Assembly: GCF_009380165.1 (NCBI RefSeq)
Contig: NZ_WHUF01000004.1
Location: forward strand, 310,001-374,000
DNA from: Rugamonas rivuli
GTDB taxonomy: Bacteria > Pseudomonadota > Gammaproteobacteria > Burkholderiales > Burkholderiaceae_D
Length of the DNA: 64,000 nucleotides
Direction of reading: 5' to 3'
In this document: positions 11,301 to 19,605 of the stretch, piece by piece
How positions within the stretch are numbered: position 1 is the stretch's first letter
Layout: each line of letters starts with the position of its first letter
Notes under the pieces: model-generated
What the model was told of the DNA's origin: nothing
Seen by the model: the letters and a program-made list of their open reading frames with translations, nothing else
The model's database searches: none
Program-made: the position numbers and the translations under genes

Positions 11301-11476
11301 GTGGCCTGATCACGTCGACGTTACTGAGCCTGCTGGTGATACCGGCCGTGTTCACCTACATCGACGATCTGGAACATCTGCTCAAACGCCTGATGGGCAT
11401 GCTGCGCCGCCAGCCGGCGCCGGCGCCCGAAGCAAGCGCCCCACCGCTGCGCAAGGTCGCAGGCGGCGGCCACTAA
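8342..11476 (+). CDS. RND multidrug efflux permease (HAE-1/AcrB type)
   Basis: A full-length 1044-residue inner-membrane proton/drug antiporter. Twelve membrane segments are arranged around two large periplasmic loops. The proton-relay pair Asp404-Asp405 is in VGVLVDDAIVEIENI and the partner Lys (about 919) is in TKNSILLVDYAI. It is nine bases after the adaptor and ends 21 bp before the GyrI-like gene. Substrates cannot be read from sequence. Confidence 0.95.
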   Translation: MNFSSLSIKNPIPAIMLFALLTLAGLLAFKANPVQDFPDIELPIVTITATLDGSAPAQLETEVARKIEDSVATLQGVKNISTTVLDGVSTTVVEFILEKPISDAVNEVRDAVARVKADMPAELRDPTVTKAATAGRVVMTFTAAASKAPGEKMDTQELSWFVDNAVSKRLLAVPGVGAVKRVGGVKREIRVELDDARMAALRVSALDVSRQLRLVQKEAPGGRGDVSGAEQSVRTIATVQSAAELSAVELPLTDGRRVRLNQVATVTDTVSEPRAIALQDGVPVIGFEIFRTKGASETAVAKGARAAIEELGKNNPRVELKQVIDNAFPVEENFNGSMELLYEGAILAVLVVWWFLRDWRATLVAAAALPLSVMPAFLGLYLFGYTLNMVTLLSMALVVGVLVDDAIVEIENIARHLRMGKTPMEAAMEAADEIGMAVIATTFALVAVFLPTAFMGGVPGLFFKQFGWTAVVAVLASLVVARLLTPMMAAYILKPIMHGEEKDGWLMTRYIRVMRWCLKHRLVTAIASLAFFVGSIMLVGLLPTGFVPAADRSQTQINLELPPGSTLAETGVIAERARKAAMEVKGIKAVFSSIGGGSSGDAFAPGTAAEARNAVLTLTTVHRNDRKESMPDLEAEIRHKLDAIPGARFKVGPPDNGVKMQLVLRSEDPVALKETAQKVEREMRTLKGVGNVRSSASLVRPEIIVTPDFAKAADLGVTAASIGQTVRVATAGDYDTDLTKMNLPERQVPIRVKLPDAVRADLEAIGRLTVPGKNGPVLLATVATITMESGPAQINRLNRSRNVTLEVELGKRSLGEVNEEARALPTMKNLPPSVKIAELGDTQEMASLFASFGLAMLIGVVCIYCVLVLLFKDFMQPVTILFALPLSIGGAFVALLITGRALSMPSMIGLIMLMGIVTKNSILLVDYAILARQEGMSRFEALVDACHKRSRPILMTTIAMGAGMMPLALGWGADPSFRSPMAITVIGGLITSTLLSLLVIPAVFTYIDDLEHLLKRLMGMLRRQPAPAPEASAPPLRKVAGGGH

Positions 11477-11497
11477 CACCAACTCAAGGAGATCGAT

Positions 11498-11956
11498 ATG
11501 GAATATGAAGTCAAGGATTTGCCCGCAGTACGCGTAGCCTACCTGCGCTACAAGGGTCCGTTCGGTGCGCCGATCGGCGAGTTCTGGAAGGAAGTGTTCA
11601 CGCCGTGGCAGAAAGCCTTCGGCCTGGTGAACAAAGTCACCTACGGCGTGGCGCAGGACGATCCGAGCACCACGCCGCCGGAGCAGTGCCGTTACGACGC
11701 GTGCGTCGAAGTCTCGGCCGAGTATCCGATCAAGGAACCGGCCAAGGAAGCGACGATACCGGCCGGCCGCTACGCGGTCGCCAAGTTCAGGGGCACTGGC
11801 GACCAGGTGCCGCAGATGTGGGGCGAGTTCTTCGGCCAGCTGCACGCCGAAGGCAAGGCCGACGCGGGCGCCTGCTTCGAACGCTATCCGGCCGACTACG
11901 CGATGGACCCGGCCACCGGCGTGTTCGAAGCGGAGCTGTGCATCCCGGTCAAGTAA
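11498..11956 (+). CDS. GyrI-like/AraC effector-binding domain protein
   Basis: A stand-alone GyrI-like small-molecule binding domain of 152 residues with a good AAGGAGATCG ribosome-binding site. Family features are DLPAVRVAYLRYKGPFG, the buried glutamate-bearing stretch YDACVEV, PAGRYAVAKFRG and a C-terminal ELCIPVK strand. Such domains bind hydrophobic cations and drugs; free-standing ones can sequester toxins or hydrolyse them. As last gene of the RND operon it probably deals with the same compounds. Confidence 0.85.
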   Translation: MEYEVKDLPAVRVAYLRYKGPFGAPIGEFWKEVFTPWQKAFGLVNKVTYGVAQDDPSTTPPEQCRYDACVEVSAEYPIKEPAKEATIPAGRYAVAKFRGTGDQVPQMWGEFFGQLHAEGKADAGACFERYPADYAMDPATGVFEAELCIPVK

Positions 11957-11987
11957 TCGTCCGTCCTGGCTGACGGTGGCGGCCCGC

Positions 11988-13370
11988 TCAGGGCCGTGCC
12001 GTCCAGCCGCCGCCCATGGCACGGTATAAATCCACCGACGCCACCAGCGTGCGCGTCTTCAGCTGCAAGCGTCCCACGTCGGCGTTGTACAGCGTGCGCT
12101 GGGCATCCAGCTCCTCCAGATACGAAGCGTAGCCGTTGCGATAGCGGTTGTGCGCGATGCGCAGCGTCTCGGCCGCCGTGGCGCGGCGCGCGTCGTTCTG
12201 CACCGCCTGCTCCTTCAAGCGCGCCAGTGCCCCCAGGCTGTTGTCGGTTTCGGCAAACGCCGTGCGCACCGCATTTTCATACGCATAAACGGTTTGGTCG
12301 CGCTGCGCGGCAACGGCGTCGGTCTGGTGCTGCACGCGGTCGCCCTCGAACACCGGCGCGACGATCGCGCCGGTCAAGCGCCACAACGCGGTCGGCGCGT
12401 TGACGAAATCGTGCCACTTCAGGTTCTGCACACCGCCCACCATCGTCAGCTTGAACGACGGCAGCAGCTGGTCGCGCGTAGCGGCCAGGTTGGCGTTGAC
12501 GGCGATCAGGTTGAATTCGGCGCGCGCGATGTCGGGACGGCGCCGTAGCAGTTCCGACGGCAGGCCCGCAGGCACAGGCGGCGCTTGCAGCTGCACCAGC
12601 TCCAGGCCGCGCGCGACCGGGCCCGGATTGCCGCCGGTGAGGATGGACAGCGCATTCTCCTGTTCGAAGATGGAGCGCTTCAGCTGCGGCACCTGCTCCG
12701 CCGTGGTTTGATATTCGGCCTGCGCCTGCAACCACTCCAGCCGCGAACTGTAGCCGACATCGAACTGGCGCTTGGCCAGGTCGCGCGATTCCTCGCGCAG
12801 CTTCAATGTGGCTTCGGTCAGCGCCAGCTGGGCATCCAGGCCGCGCAAGTTCAAATAGCCCGAGGCCACTGTGGCGGCGATCGACAACGCGGCCGCATCG
12901 GCGTTGGCCTGCTCCGCCTGATAGGTGGCGGTGGCGGCGTCGGTGGCCGCAGCCAGCCGGCCCCAAACATCGACTTCATAACTGGCCTGGAACTCGGCCT
13001 GGTAGACATTGGTCACGTAGGGCACGCCGTTGTAGGCCAGCTGGCGCGTGCGGGTCGGCGCGGTGTCGACGAAGACGTTGGCCTTCTGCCCGGCGGCGGC
13101 CACGCCGACCAGCGCGCGATACTGCGCCACGCGGGCGCGGGCGATGCGCAGGTCGCCGTTATGCTCAAGCGCTGCGGCCACCAGCGCGCTCAGCGCCGGA
13201 TCGCCAAAGGCTTGCCACCATTGCGCCTGCACGACAGCGCCCTGCTCCGTTTCGGCGGCAGTGCGCCAGGCGGCCGGCGTCTGCAAGGACGATGCGGGTG
13301 GAGCCGGCGTCTTGGCCGCGCAGCCGGCCAGCGCCAGCACGAGCGCCGTCGATATGACGCGCAGTCTCAT
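11988..13370 (-). CDS. Efflux outer-membrane factor of the Emr-type system
   Basis: A NodT-family channel lipoprotein of 460 residues; the lipobox is LAGC (Cys18). Typical parts are ASYEVDVWGRLAAATDAATATYQAEQ and LRRRPDIARAEFNLIAVNANLAATRDQLLPS. Its start overlaps the stop of the adaptor gene by four bases (ATGA), so it is the last gene of a minus-strand MFS-adaptor-channel operon. It is convergent with the RND operon, 31 bp away, and the gap shows no clear terminator. Confidence 0.92.
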   Translation of the reverse strand: MRLRVISTALVLALAGCAAKTPAPPASSLQTPAAWRTAAETEQGAVVQAQWWQAFGDPALSALVAAALEHNGDLRIARARVAQYRALVGVAAAGQKANVFVDTAPTRTRQLAYNGVPYVTNVYQAEFQASYEVDVWGRLAAATDAATATYQAEQANADAAALSIAATVASGYLNLRGLDAQLALTEATLKLREESRDLAKRQFDVGYSSRLEWLQAQAEYQTTAEQVPQLKRSIFEQENALSILTGGNPGPVARGLELVQLQAPPVPAGLPSELLRRRPDIARAEFNLIAVNANLAATRDQLLPSFKLTMVGGVQNLKWHDFVNAPTALWRLTGAIVAPVFEGDRVQHQTDAVAAQRDQTVYAYENAVRTAFAETDNSLGALARLKEQAVQNDARRATAAETLRIAHNRYRNGYASYLEELDAQRTLYNADVGRLQLKTRTLVASVDLYRAMGGGWTARP

Positions 13371-14554
13371 GGCTTGGCTCCGGCGGTCTTGGCCGAATCG
13401 TTCAGCACCGCCGACGTATCGATGCTGACCACCACCGACATCCCCGGCGCCAAACGATGCGCCTTGGCCTGCCCCGCATCGATGCGGATGCGCACCGGAA
13501 TGCGCTGCGCGATCTTCACGTAGTTGCCGGTCGCGTTATCGGCCGGCAGCACGCTGAACTCCGAACCGGTGGCCGGCGAAATCCGCTCCACCTGGCCGGT
13601 CAGCTGCGCGCCATCCAGCGCATCGACCTTGAAGGTGGCGCTCTGCCCGACCTGCACGCCATTCATCTGCGTCTCCTTCAGGTTGGCGATCACCCACAGC
13701 TGGCGCGGCACAAGCCCCATCAACTGCGCGCCCGTGTTGACGTACGCCCCCTTGCGCACCGTGACCTGGCCCAGCTGGCCGTCTTCCGGCGCAGTGATGC
13801 GCGTATTGTCCAGGTCCACCTTGGCCGCCTTCAGCGCCGCCGTCGCATTCGCCACGGCCGCCGCCAGCGACAGCTTGTTCACCACCACCGACTGCACCTG
13901 CTGGCGCGCGATCTCCAGGCTGGCGCGCGCCTGCGACACCGCAGCCGCCGTTTGCGCCTTGGCTGCCTTGGACGAATCCTGCTCGCGCAGCGACAGCGAG
14001 CCATCGGCAGCCAGCGAATTCACGCGGCTCAAATCGGCCACCGCCTTGGCGGCCTGCGCCTCCGCGTTGGCCAGCGCGGCCTGGTTCAGCGCCACGCCGG
14101 CTTCCGCCGTGCGGTGGGCCTGTTCCCAGTTGGCCAGCGCCGCCTTTTGCGCGGCCAGCTGGGCATCCGCCTGCTCGTAGCGCTGCTGGTAGATGCGGTC
14201 GTCGATCTGCACCAGCAAATCGCCCTGCTTCACCTGCTGGAAATCCTGCACGCGCACATCGATCACATAGCCAGGCAGCTGGGTGCCGATCAGCGTGACC
14301 TGGCCGCGCACCAGCGCATTCTCGGTGGAGACGATGGCACTGCTGAACGGCGGCAGCCGCCACGCATACAGCACGATCAGCACGCCGACCAGCGCCACGA
14401 GGGAAAACGCGATCGCCGAGATAATCTGCGCGCGCCGGTCGGGCGCCGGCGCCACCGGCGCGGCCGCTGCAACCGCTGCCGCCGCAGCTGCGGCAGCCAC
14501 CGCCGCCACGCGGGTTTCGGATGAGGAGGAATTGTCGGGAGTATTGTCAGCCAT
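13367..14554 (-). CDS. EmrA-like HlyD family adaptor
   Basis: A 395-residue membrane fusion protein with one membrane segment at about 45-67 after an unusual Ala-rich cytoplasmic tail (runs of A and V between residues 16 and 35). The lipoyl halves are GQVTLIGTQLPGYVIDVRVQ and ITAPEDGQLGQVTVRKGAYV, with a long coiled-coil hairpin between. It sits five bases after the MFS gene and overlaps the channel gene. Confidence 0.92.
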   Translation of the reverse strand: MADNTPDNSSSSETRVAAVAAAAAAAAVAAAAPVAPAPDRRAQIISAIAFSLVALVGVLIVLYAWRLPPFSSAIVSTENALVRGQVTLIGTQLPGYVIDVRVQDFQQVKQGDLLVQIDDRIYQQRYEQADAQLAAQKAALANWEQAHRTAEAGVALNQAALANAEAQAAKAVADLSRVNSLAADGSLSLREQDSSKAAKAQTAAAVSQARASLEIARQQVQSVVVNKLSLAAAVANATAALKAAKVDLDNTRITAPEDGQLGQVTVRKGAYVNTGAQLMGLVPRQLWVIANLKETQMNGVQVGQSATFKVDALDGAQLTGQVERISPATGSEFSVLPADNATGNYVKIAQRIPVRIRIDAGQAKAHRLAPGMSVVVSIDTSAVLNDSAKTAGAKP

Positions 14555-14559
14555 ATGCG

Positions 14560-16233
14560 TCAGCGCGATCCGGAATTGTTGAGAGAGACATTAGCCATGC
14601 CGGTCTGCGCATTGTGCGCAGGCCTGGCCTGGCAGACGACGCACACCGACCACAGATGGCGGCCCAGCAGCCAGGCCAGTGTCAGCAGCGCCACCAGGGT
14701 AATCATCAGGAAGACATCGTTGTAGGCCAGGATGTTGGCCTCGCGCGTGGCGGCCGCGCCCAGCGCCGCCACGCCGGTCGCGCTGCGGGCTGCGGGATCG
14801 GCCAGCGCCGCGCCGACCGTGGCGCCGCCGCTCTGGATGCGCGCCGCCACCATCGGATCGAGCAGCGTCAGATGCTCGACCAGTATGCTGGAGTGGAACT
14901 TCTCGCGCACCACCTGGAAGGTGCCGACCAGCGCCGAGCCAAGCAGGCTGCCCAGCGTCTGCGTGATGCTGAACATGACCGAGAAGCTGACCAGGTTATT
15001 CGGCGCCGCGATCACCGCGCCGAAGCCCGAGACAAACGTCGGCCCGATGAAGAAGGCGCCGCCGAAGGCCAGCAGGAACTGGCTCACATACAGGTCGGCC
15101 GGCCGTGTCAAATTGGTGGCGTCGGAATCCATGTAGGCGCCGGCCGCCATCACCGCCAGCGAGAACATCAGCTGCAAGGGGATGCGCGCCGGCGTGATGG
15201 TCAGCGCGCTGGCCACCAGGCCGGCCACGGTGCCGATCATGACGATGATCCACAACATCTGCATCTGGTCGTTGTTCAGGCCCAGCGCTTGCAGGAAGCC
15301 CACGGTGCCGTTGGCCTCCGACTGCACCACGCGGATCAGCAGCACCGACATCGCCAGCCGCGCGATATTGCCGTTGGTGAGCCAGCGCGTGTTGAGCAGC
15401 GGCCGCGCACGATTGTGCTCGACCAGCAGCGCGGCGGCAATCAGCACGATGGCGCCGGCCAGGCACAAGCCCAGCCAGCGCGATTCGAACCACCATACGG
15501 TGCGGCCCAGCGCCAGCACCGCCGACAGCAGCGCCACGCCGGGCGCGAACAGGCCGAAGGTGAGGAAGTCCATTTTCTCGAAGGCCTTGACGCGGTCGCC
15601 CGGCGGCAGCTTGAGCGCCAGCACGCAGGCCAGCGACAGCAGCGCCAGTCCCAGTTCGAAGAAGTACAGGCCGCGCCATTCGCCGAACTCCATCAGCTCC
15701 GACGAGAACATGCGCGCCATCGGCAGCGCCAGCTGCGAGAAGCCGATGCCGAACACCACCGCCTTGAGCCGGTGCTGCGCCGGGAAGGCTTGCAGCGTGT
15801 AGTACAGCCCAAGCGTGGTCAGGGCGGCGCCGCTCATGCCGTGCGCAGCGCGCACCGCGATGGCCGAGGCCAGGCCGTGCACGAACAGGTGGGCCACGGT
15901 GGCCAGCGCATACAGCACCAGGAACAGTTCCGTGAACAGGCGCAGGCCGTACTGCTGGCGGAACTTCACCAGCAAGAGGTTCATCGACACATTGGCCATC
16001 ACATAGGCGGCCGGCAGCCACTGGATCTCCGCCGAGTAGACGCCGAGCGAGCCTTGAAGATAAGGCAGGTTGACCGACACCAGCGCGTTACCCAGGCCGC
16101 CGGTGACGGCGACGATGAAGCCGACCACCAGGAAGGCCAGCCGGCGCTCGGCCGTGTGCAAGGGTGTGGACGGCGATCCCGGCAACGAGGGGCGCTCGTG
16201 CGGAAGCCATACTTGAGGGGCGTAGACGTCCAT
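14560..16233 (-). CDS. MFS transporter, DHA2/EmrB-like
   Basis: A 557-residue drug:H+ antiporter with about 14 predicted membrane segments. Typical stretches are NALVSVNLPYLQGSLGVYSAEIQWLPAAYVMA and SITQTLGSLLGSALVGTFQVVREKFHSS. The following adaptor and channel genes complete an EmrAB-TolC-like export system. No regulator gene lies next to it. Confidence 0.9.
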   Translation of the reverse strand: MDVYAPQVWLPHERPSLPGSPSTPLHTAERRLAFLVVGFIVAVTGGLGNALVSVNLPYLQGSLGVYSAEIQWLPAAYVMANVSMNLLLVKFRQQYGLRLFTELFLVLYALATVAHLFVHGLASAIAVRAAHGMSGAALTTLGLYYTLQAFPAQHRLKAVVFGIGFSQLALPMARMFSSELMEFGEWRGLYFFELGLALLSLACVLALKLPPGDRVKAFEKMDFLTFGLFAPGVALLSAVLALGRTVWWFESRWLGLCLAGAIVLIAAALLVEHNRARPLLNTRWLTNGNIARLAMSVLLIRVVQSEANGTVGFLQALGLNNDQMQMLWIIVMIGTVAGLVASALTITPARIPLQLMFSLAVMAAGAYMDSDATNLTRPADLYVSQFLLAFGGAFFIGPTFVSGFGAVIAAPNNLVSFSVMFSITQTLGSLLGSALVGTFQVVREKFHSSILVEHLTLLDPMVAARIQSGGATVGAALADPAARSATGVAALGAAATREANILAYNDVFLMITLVALLTLAWLLGRHLWSVCVVCQARPAHNAQTGMANVSLNNSGSR

Positions 16234-16350
16234 GCTCAGCTTATCCTGATTCTGTTCTTAGGCGGGGCGTAAACTGCGTAATGACGAGCATATCACTATG
16301 CACGCCATTGTTGAATAATTTACAGTCAGGCCAAAAGGCAGAGACCAAAG

Positions 16351-16372
16351 GATAAAGCCGGCTGGCGCCGGC
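16351..16372 (-). terminator. Possible intrinsic terminator of the DUF883-like gene
   Basis: On the minus strand GCCGGC-GCCA-GCCGGC forms a 6-bp hairpin followed by TTTATCCTTT, a broken U-tract. It lies 7 bp after the stop of the gene at 16379-16753. The weak U-tract makes it uncertain. Confidence 0.45.
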
Positions 16373-16378
16373 CCGGGA

Positions 16379-16753
16379 CTACTTGGGGCTGCGTGAGCTC
16401 AGCAGCTTGGAGATGCCATAGCCTGCGGCGGCGGCCAGCAGTACGGAGATGGCAGGGCTGGCGCGCACATGGCTGCGGCCCGATTCGGTCAGCGCCTTGC
16501 AACTGGCCGATACTTGCTTGCCGCGCGCGATCAGGCGGTCGGAGGTGCTTTCCACGGTGTCGGCCACTTTGTTGACGCCATCGGCGACCTTGTCGACACC
16601 GTTATGGGCGCTGTTGGCCAGGCGGTCGGTGGTCGGTGGCACCTTGTCGGCGACCTTGTCGATGGCGGCATGCGCGTCGGCGCGCAGGTTGTTGCCGATC
16701 TGGGTGACGCCGTCGCGGGCGGCATTGATTTTGCTGTCGATGCTGTTTTCCAT
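16379..16753 (-). CDS. DUF883/ElaB-like membrane-anchored small protein
   Basis: A 124-residue protein starting MENSIDSKINAARD at 16753 with an AAGGA site. The body is an amphipathic helix with repeated V-A-D-x-V units (IDKVADKV, VDKVADGVNKVADTV), followed by a C-terminal hydrophobic segment (about 102-117) that could anchor it in the inner membrane. ElaB/YqjD/DUF883 proteins are ribosome- or stress-linked tail-anchored proteins. A long upstream extension of the frame to 17254 has no start signal and is rejected. Confidence 0.65.
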   Translation of the reverse strand: MENSIDSKINAARDGVTQIGNNLRADAHAAIDKVADKVPPTTDRLANSAHNGVDKVADGVNKVADTVESTSDRLIARGKQVSASCKALTESGRSHVRASPAISVLLAAAAGYGISKLLSSRSPK

Positions 16754-16950
16754 GATGCTTTCCTTTTTCGTGTGAATGTTGAAACTGCCAAGGACACGAT
16801 AGGCCGATCGCCAGCGCTTAACCGTGCGGAAGCTAACAGAGAGGCAAGCTGGGCGCTTCATTGCAGTAATCAGCCTGCTATGTGAACTGGCACACGGACG
16901 GCGGCGCCCGAGAGGAGGATGCTGCAACAAAGACGATACAGGAGAGCGGC

Positions 16951-18612
16951 ATGTTTCCCATCTCATCCGCAGCGCTGACCACGCCGGCCGATATTTCACC
17001 GGTGGCTGAAAGCGCCGCCGTGGCGCCGGTACGCGCCGACCTGGTGAGCGCCGCCGACTCGGCCACCGACGCGCCGGCGCCCGCCTCGGTATCGGTCGAA
17101 CTGTCGCCGGTGGCGAACTTCCTGCTGACGGTATCGCAATCGCAGCAACAACTGACCCAGCTGCAAGCGGCGACGGCCAACGGCGCCGACGCCCGGCAAA
17201 CCGCCGAGCAAGCCGCGACCTTGAACGACACCACGCAGAATGTGGTGAACGCATTCAACTTGCTGCCCGCAGTGGACTTCAACCAGACTGAGCCGCAGGG
17301 GCCGTCGTTGTTGAACCGGCTGGTGGAAAGCCTCAACAATGCTAACCAACAGCAGCAGTCGGCGGCACAGAACCTGGCGCGGATCGGCGTCACCTTGCAG
17401 CCGCCGCTGCTATCGGATGCGACCGGCGGTCTGTCGCTCGATAACGAGGTGCTGCGGACCGCCTTCCGCAGCAATCAGCAAGCCACGACGGACACGCTGC
17501 AAAACACGCTCAACACCTTCAGCGCGGTGGCGACGCGCTTTGCCGAACAGCTGAGCGCCGCCGGCACCAGCGCGGCGGAGACGCTGACGGCCCGGCAGCA
17601 GCCGAGCCTGGAGCAACGGCCCGATACGCAGCCGCCGGCCGCGCCCTCGCCCATCGTCAATCCCCTCCAGGCATCGACCGCCGAGGTGATCGCCCAGCAA
17701 AACGCCGAGGCCGCCAACGCCACGCAGCAAGCGAACTCCGCGCAACAGGCGAACACGGCACAGCAGACCGCCATCCGGCAAGCCAGCGATACGCAGGCAC
17801 AGCCGACCGATACCGGCAATACGGCGCAGGTCAATCCGAGCACTACGGCGCCAGCCGATGCGCAGGCCGCCCGACAGGCAGCAGATGCCGCAGCCACTGC
17901 AGCGGCTGCGCGCCAGCAATCATCGGCCTCCCTGAGCGCGGTCAACGCCGCCAGCACGCAGGCGGCCACGCAGGCAGCGGCGGCGCGCAGCGCGGCTGCC
18001 GCCGCCTCGACCAGCGCCGCCAACAGCGCCAACGCCACAGCCGCCCAGCAGGCCAACGCCGCGCAGACCGCAGCCTCCAGCCTGGCAAGCGCCAACGCGG
18101 CAGCGGCGGCCGCCGAGGCGCAAGCGCAGGCGGCGCAGAACGCGGTCGAGTCACTGGCCGCCCAGAACGCAGCGGCGAATGCGGCCGCCCAACAAGCCAG
18201 CGCTGCGCAGGTCGCCGCCACCACGCCGGAAGCAGCCAACGCCGCTGCGGCCATCGCCGCCCAGCAAGCTAGTGCGGCCCAGGCCACCGCGGCCAACCTC
18301 GCAGCGGCCAATGCCGCAGCCGCGACGGCGGCGCAACAGGCAAGTGCCGCGCAAAACGCGGCGGCACAGGCGCAGGCCGCGCAAGTTCAGGCATCGCAGA
18401 ACGCAGCGGCGCAGGTCGCCGCCGTCCAGGCCAACACGCAGCAAAACGACCCGCTGCGCGCCAACCCCGCGCTGGCGTCGGCCATCGCCGCCTACAACAT
18501 CAACACCACGGGCGCCAACGCCCCGGCCACCCAAGCGGCCACCGAGGCGATCCCCCGCGTGCCGGCAGTGGAAGCCGCCGCCCGCTCGCGCGCGATCGGC
18601 AACGCACCATAA
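16951..18612 (+). CDS. Ala/Gln-rich protein with 24-residue tandem repeats
   Basis: I do not recognise this 553-residue protein. The ATG at 16951 has a strong AGGAGAG site; a GTG at 16882 does not. Residues 1-200 are a moderately complex, helix-rich part (SPVANFLLTVSQSQQQLTQLQ, then SLLNRLVESLNNANQQQQ). Residues about 250-490 are almost only Ala, Gln, Asn, Ser and Thr. There is no signal peptide or membrane segment. Predicted shape is a long helix or disordered rod. The gene stands alone, divergent from the DUF883-like gene, 197 bp apart. Confidence 0.75.
   Translation: MFPISSAALTTPADISPVAESAAVAPVRADLVSAADSATDAPAPASVSVELSPVANFLLTVSQSQQQLTQLQAATANGADARQTAEQAATLNDTTQNVVNAFNLLPAVDFNQTEPQGPSLLNRLVESLNNANQQQQSAAQNLARIGVTLQPPLLSDATGGLSLDNEVLRTAFRSNQQATTDTLQNTLNTFSAVATRFAEQLSAAGTSAAETLTARQQPSLEQRPDTQPPAAPSPIVNPLQASTAEVIAQQNAEAANATQQANSAQQANTAQQTAIRQASDTQAQPTDTGNTAQVNPSTTAPADAQAARQAADAAATAAAARQQSSASLSAVNAASTQAATQAAAARSAAAAASTSAANSANATAAQQANAAQTAASSLASANAAAAAAEAQAQAAQNAVESLAAQNAAANAAAQQASAAQVAATTPEAANAAAAIAAQQASAAQATAANLAAANAAAATAAQQASAAQNAAAQAQAAQVQASQNAAAQVAAVQANTQQNDPLRANPALASAIAAYNINTTGANAPATQAATEAIPRVPAVEAAARSRAIGNAP
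18040..18399 (+). repeat. Five tandem 72-bp (24-residue) coding repeats
   Basis: Units start at 18040, 18112, 18184, 18256 and 18328, all in frame. Four of the five begin AAQQ(A/S/N) and most share an AAQ at positions 7-9 and an Ala-rich end; unit 2 begins AEAQAQAAQ. A decayed unit can be seen at 17968-18039. The copies differ at many third positions (cag/caa, gcc/gct/gcg), so the repeat is old and kept at protein level rather than a recent slippage product. Confidence 0.85.
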
Positions 18613-18651
18613 TTCAGGGACCGGCTCCCGGAAGCGTGCAATAATCGGCCG

Positions 18652-19473
18652 ATGCTCACTGCTCAATTGCCGATGACACGATTGCCAATGACGGGTATTT
18701 TTCTTGCCGCCGTGCTGTACAGCGGCGTGCAGGCGCATGCCGCCGCGCCGCCGGTGGTGCCGGTGGTGCCGCTGCTGATCGGCGATACGCTCGACGAACA
18801 GGGCAAGCCCCGCCCCATGCCCGCAGTCAAACGCAAGGTGCTCGATGCGGTGGCGCAGGAACTGGGCGTCACCTTCGAGCCGCGCACCTATCCCTGGGCC
18901 CGCGCCGAACGCTATGCGCTCGACGGCGTCGGCCTGGTGTTCGGATTGCCGAAAACCGCAGACCGCCTGCGCGCACTGCACTACTCCGACACCGCTTCCC
19001 ACAACAGCCTGTGGCTGGTGACGCGCAGCGACGCCACCTTCCCCTTCAGCCGCCTGGAAGACCTGCGCGGCAAGACGGTCGGCACGGTGCGCGGCTACAG
19101 CTACGGCGAAGACTTCGACAAGGCACGCGGCACGCTGTTCCGCACCGACGAAGACATCTCCTCGCGCGGCACCCGCCTCACCCGCCTGATGCTCAAGCGC
19201 GTGGATGTGGTGCTGCTGTTCCAGCCCGACGGCCTGACCGCAAAAGACCTGGAGGACGACCTGCGCACCTTCATGGCCCCGCGCCTGCCGGCCATCGGCA
19301 CCGCCGCCAACGCCGGCTTCAGCGTGTTGCCCAAGCCGCTCACCACCGACAGCGGCCAGTTTTTCGCCATCGCCCGCAGCAAGGACGACGGCATCATCGA
19401 CCGCATCAACGCCGCGCTGGCCCGCATCCGCAAGCGCGAGGAGGACGCCAGGCGCCAACGCCCACCGAATTAA
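18652..19473 (+). CDS. Periplasmic substrate-binding protein, SBP_bac_3 type
   Basis: A 273-residue protein with a signal peptide (MTGIFLAAVLYSGVQAHA). ATGs at 18652, 18673 and 18688 are all possible; none has a clear ribosome-binding site. The fold resembles family-3 solute-binding proteins: RADRLRALHYSDT-like lobe 1, DLRGKTVGTVRGYSYGEDFDKA at the hinge, and KPLTTDSGQFFAIARSKDD. No ABC permease is adjacent, so it may be a sensor-type or orphan binder. The ligand is unknown. Confidence 0.75.
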   Translation: MLTAQLPMTRLPMTGIFLAAVLYSGVQAHAAAPPVVPVVPLLIGDTLDEQGKPRPMPAVKRKVLDAVAQELGVTFEPRTYPWARAERYALDGVGLVFGLPKTADRLRALHYSDTASHNSLWLVTRSDATFPFSRLEDLRGKTVGTVRGYSYGEDFDKARGTLFRTDEDISSRGTRLTRLMLKRVDVVLLFQPDGLTAKDLEDDLRTFMAPRLPAIGTAANAGFSVLPKPLTTDSGQFFAIARSKDDGIIDRINAALARIRKREEDARRQRPPN

Positions 19474-19560
19474 ATTTTGAACACCGCCCGTTTGAAAGGC
19501 GATATGGCTTAAAACCGGCCAATCGAAAGCCCAAGTCACACGATAATATTTTGCGTTTTT

Positions 19561-19581
19561 GGCGATAATCTCGTCATCGCC
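19561..19581. promoter_or_regulatory. Inverted repeat in the leader of the LivK-like gene
   Basis: GGCGAT (19561-19566) and ATCGCC (19576-19581) are perfect arms 9 bp apart, 24 bp before the ATG of the next gene. It could be an operator or an mRNA hairpin near the AGGAG site. Confidence 0.35.
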
Positions 19582-19605
19582 TTACAACACACATCAGGAG
19601 ATCGC

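Noticed and set aside
14521..16272. A 583-codon open frame on the + strand opposite the MFS gene
   Set aside because: It is a Gln/Arg/His-rich shadow of a clear 14-segment transporter on the other strand.
16754..17254. N-terminal extension of the DUF883-like frame
   Set aside because: The extension is Arg/Ser-rich, overlaps the start region of the divergent gene, and the internal ATG at 16753 has a clear AAGGA site.
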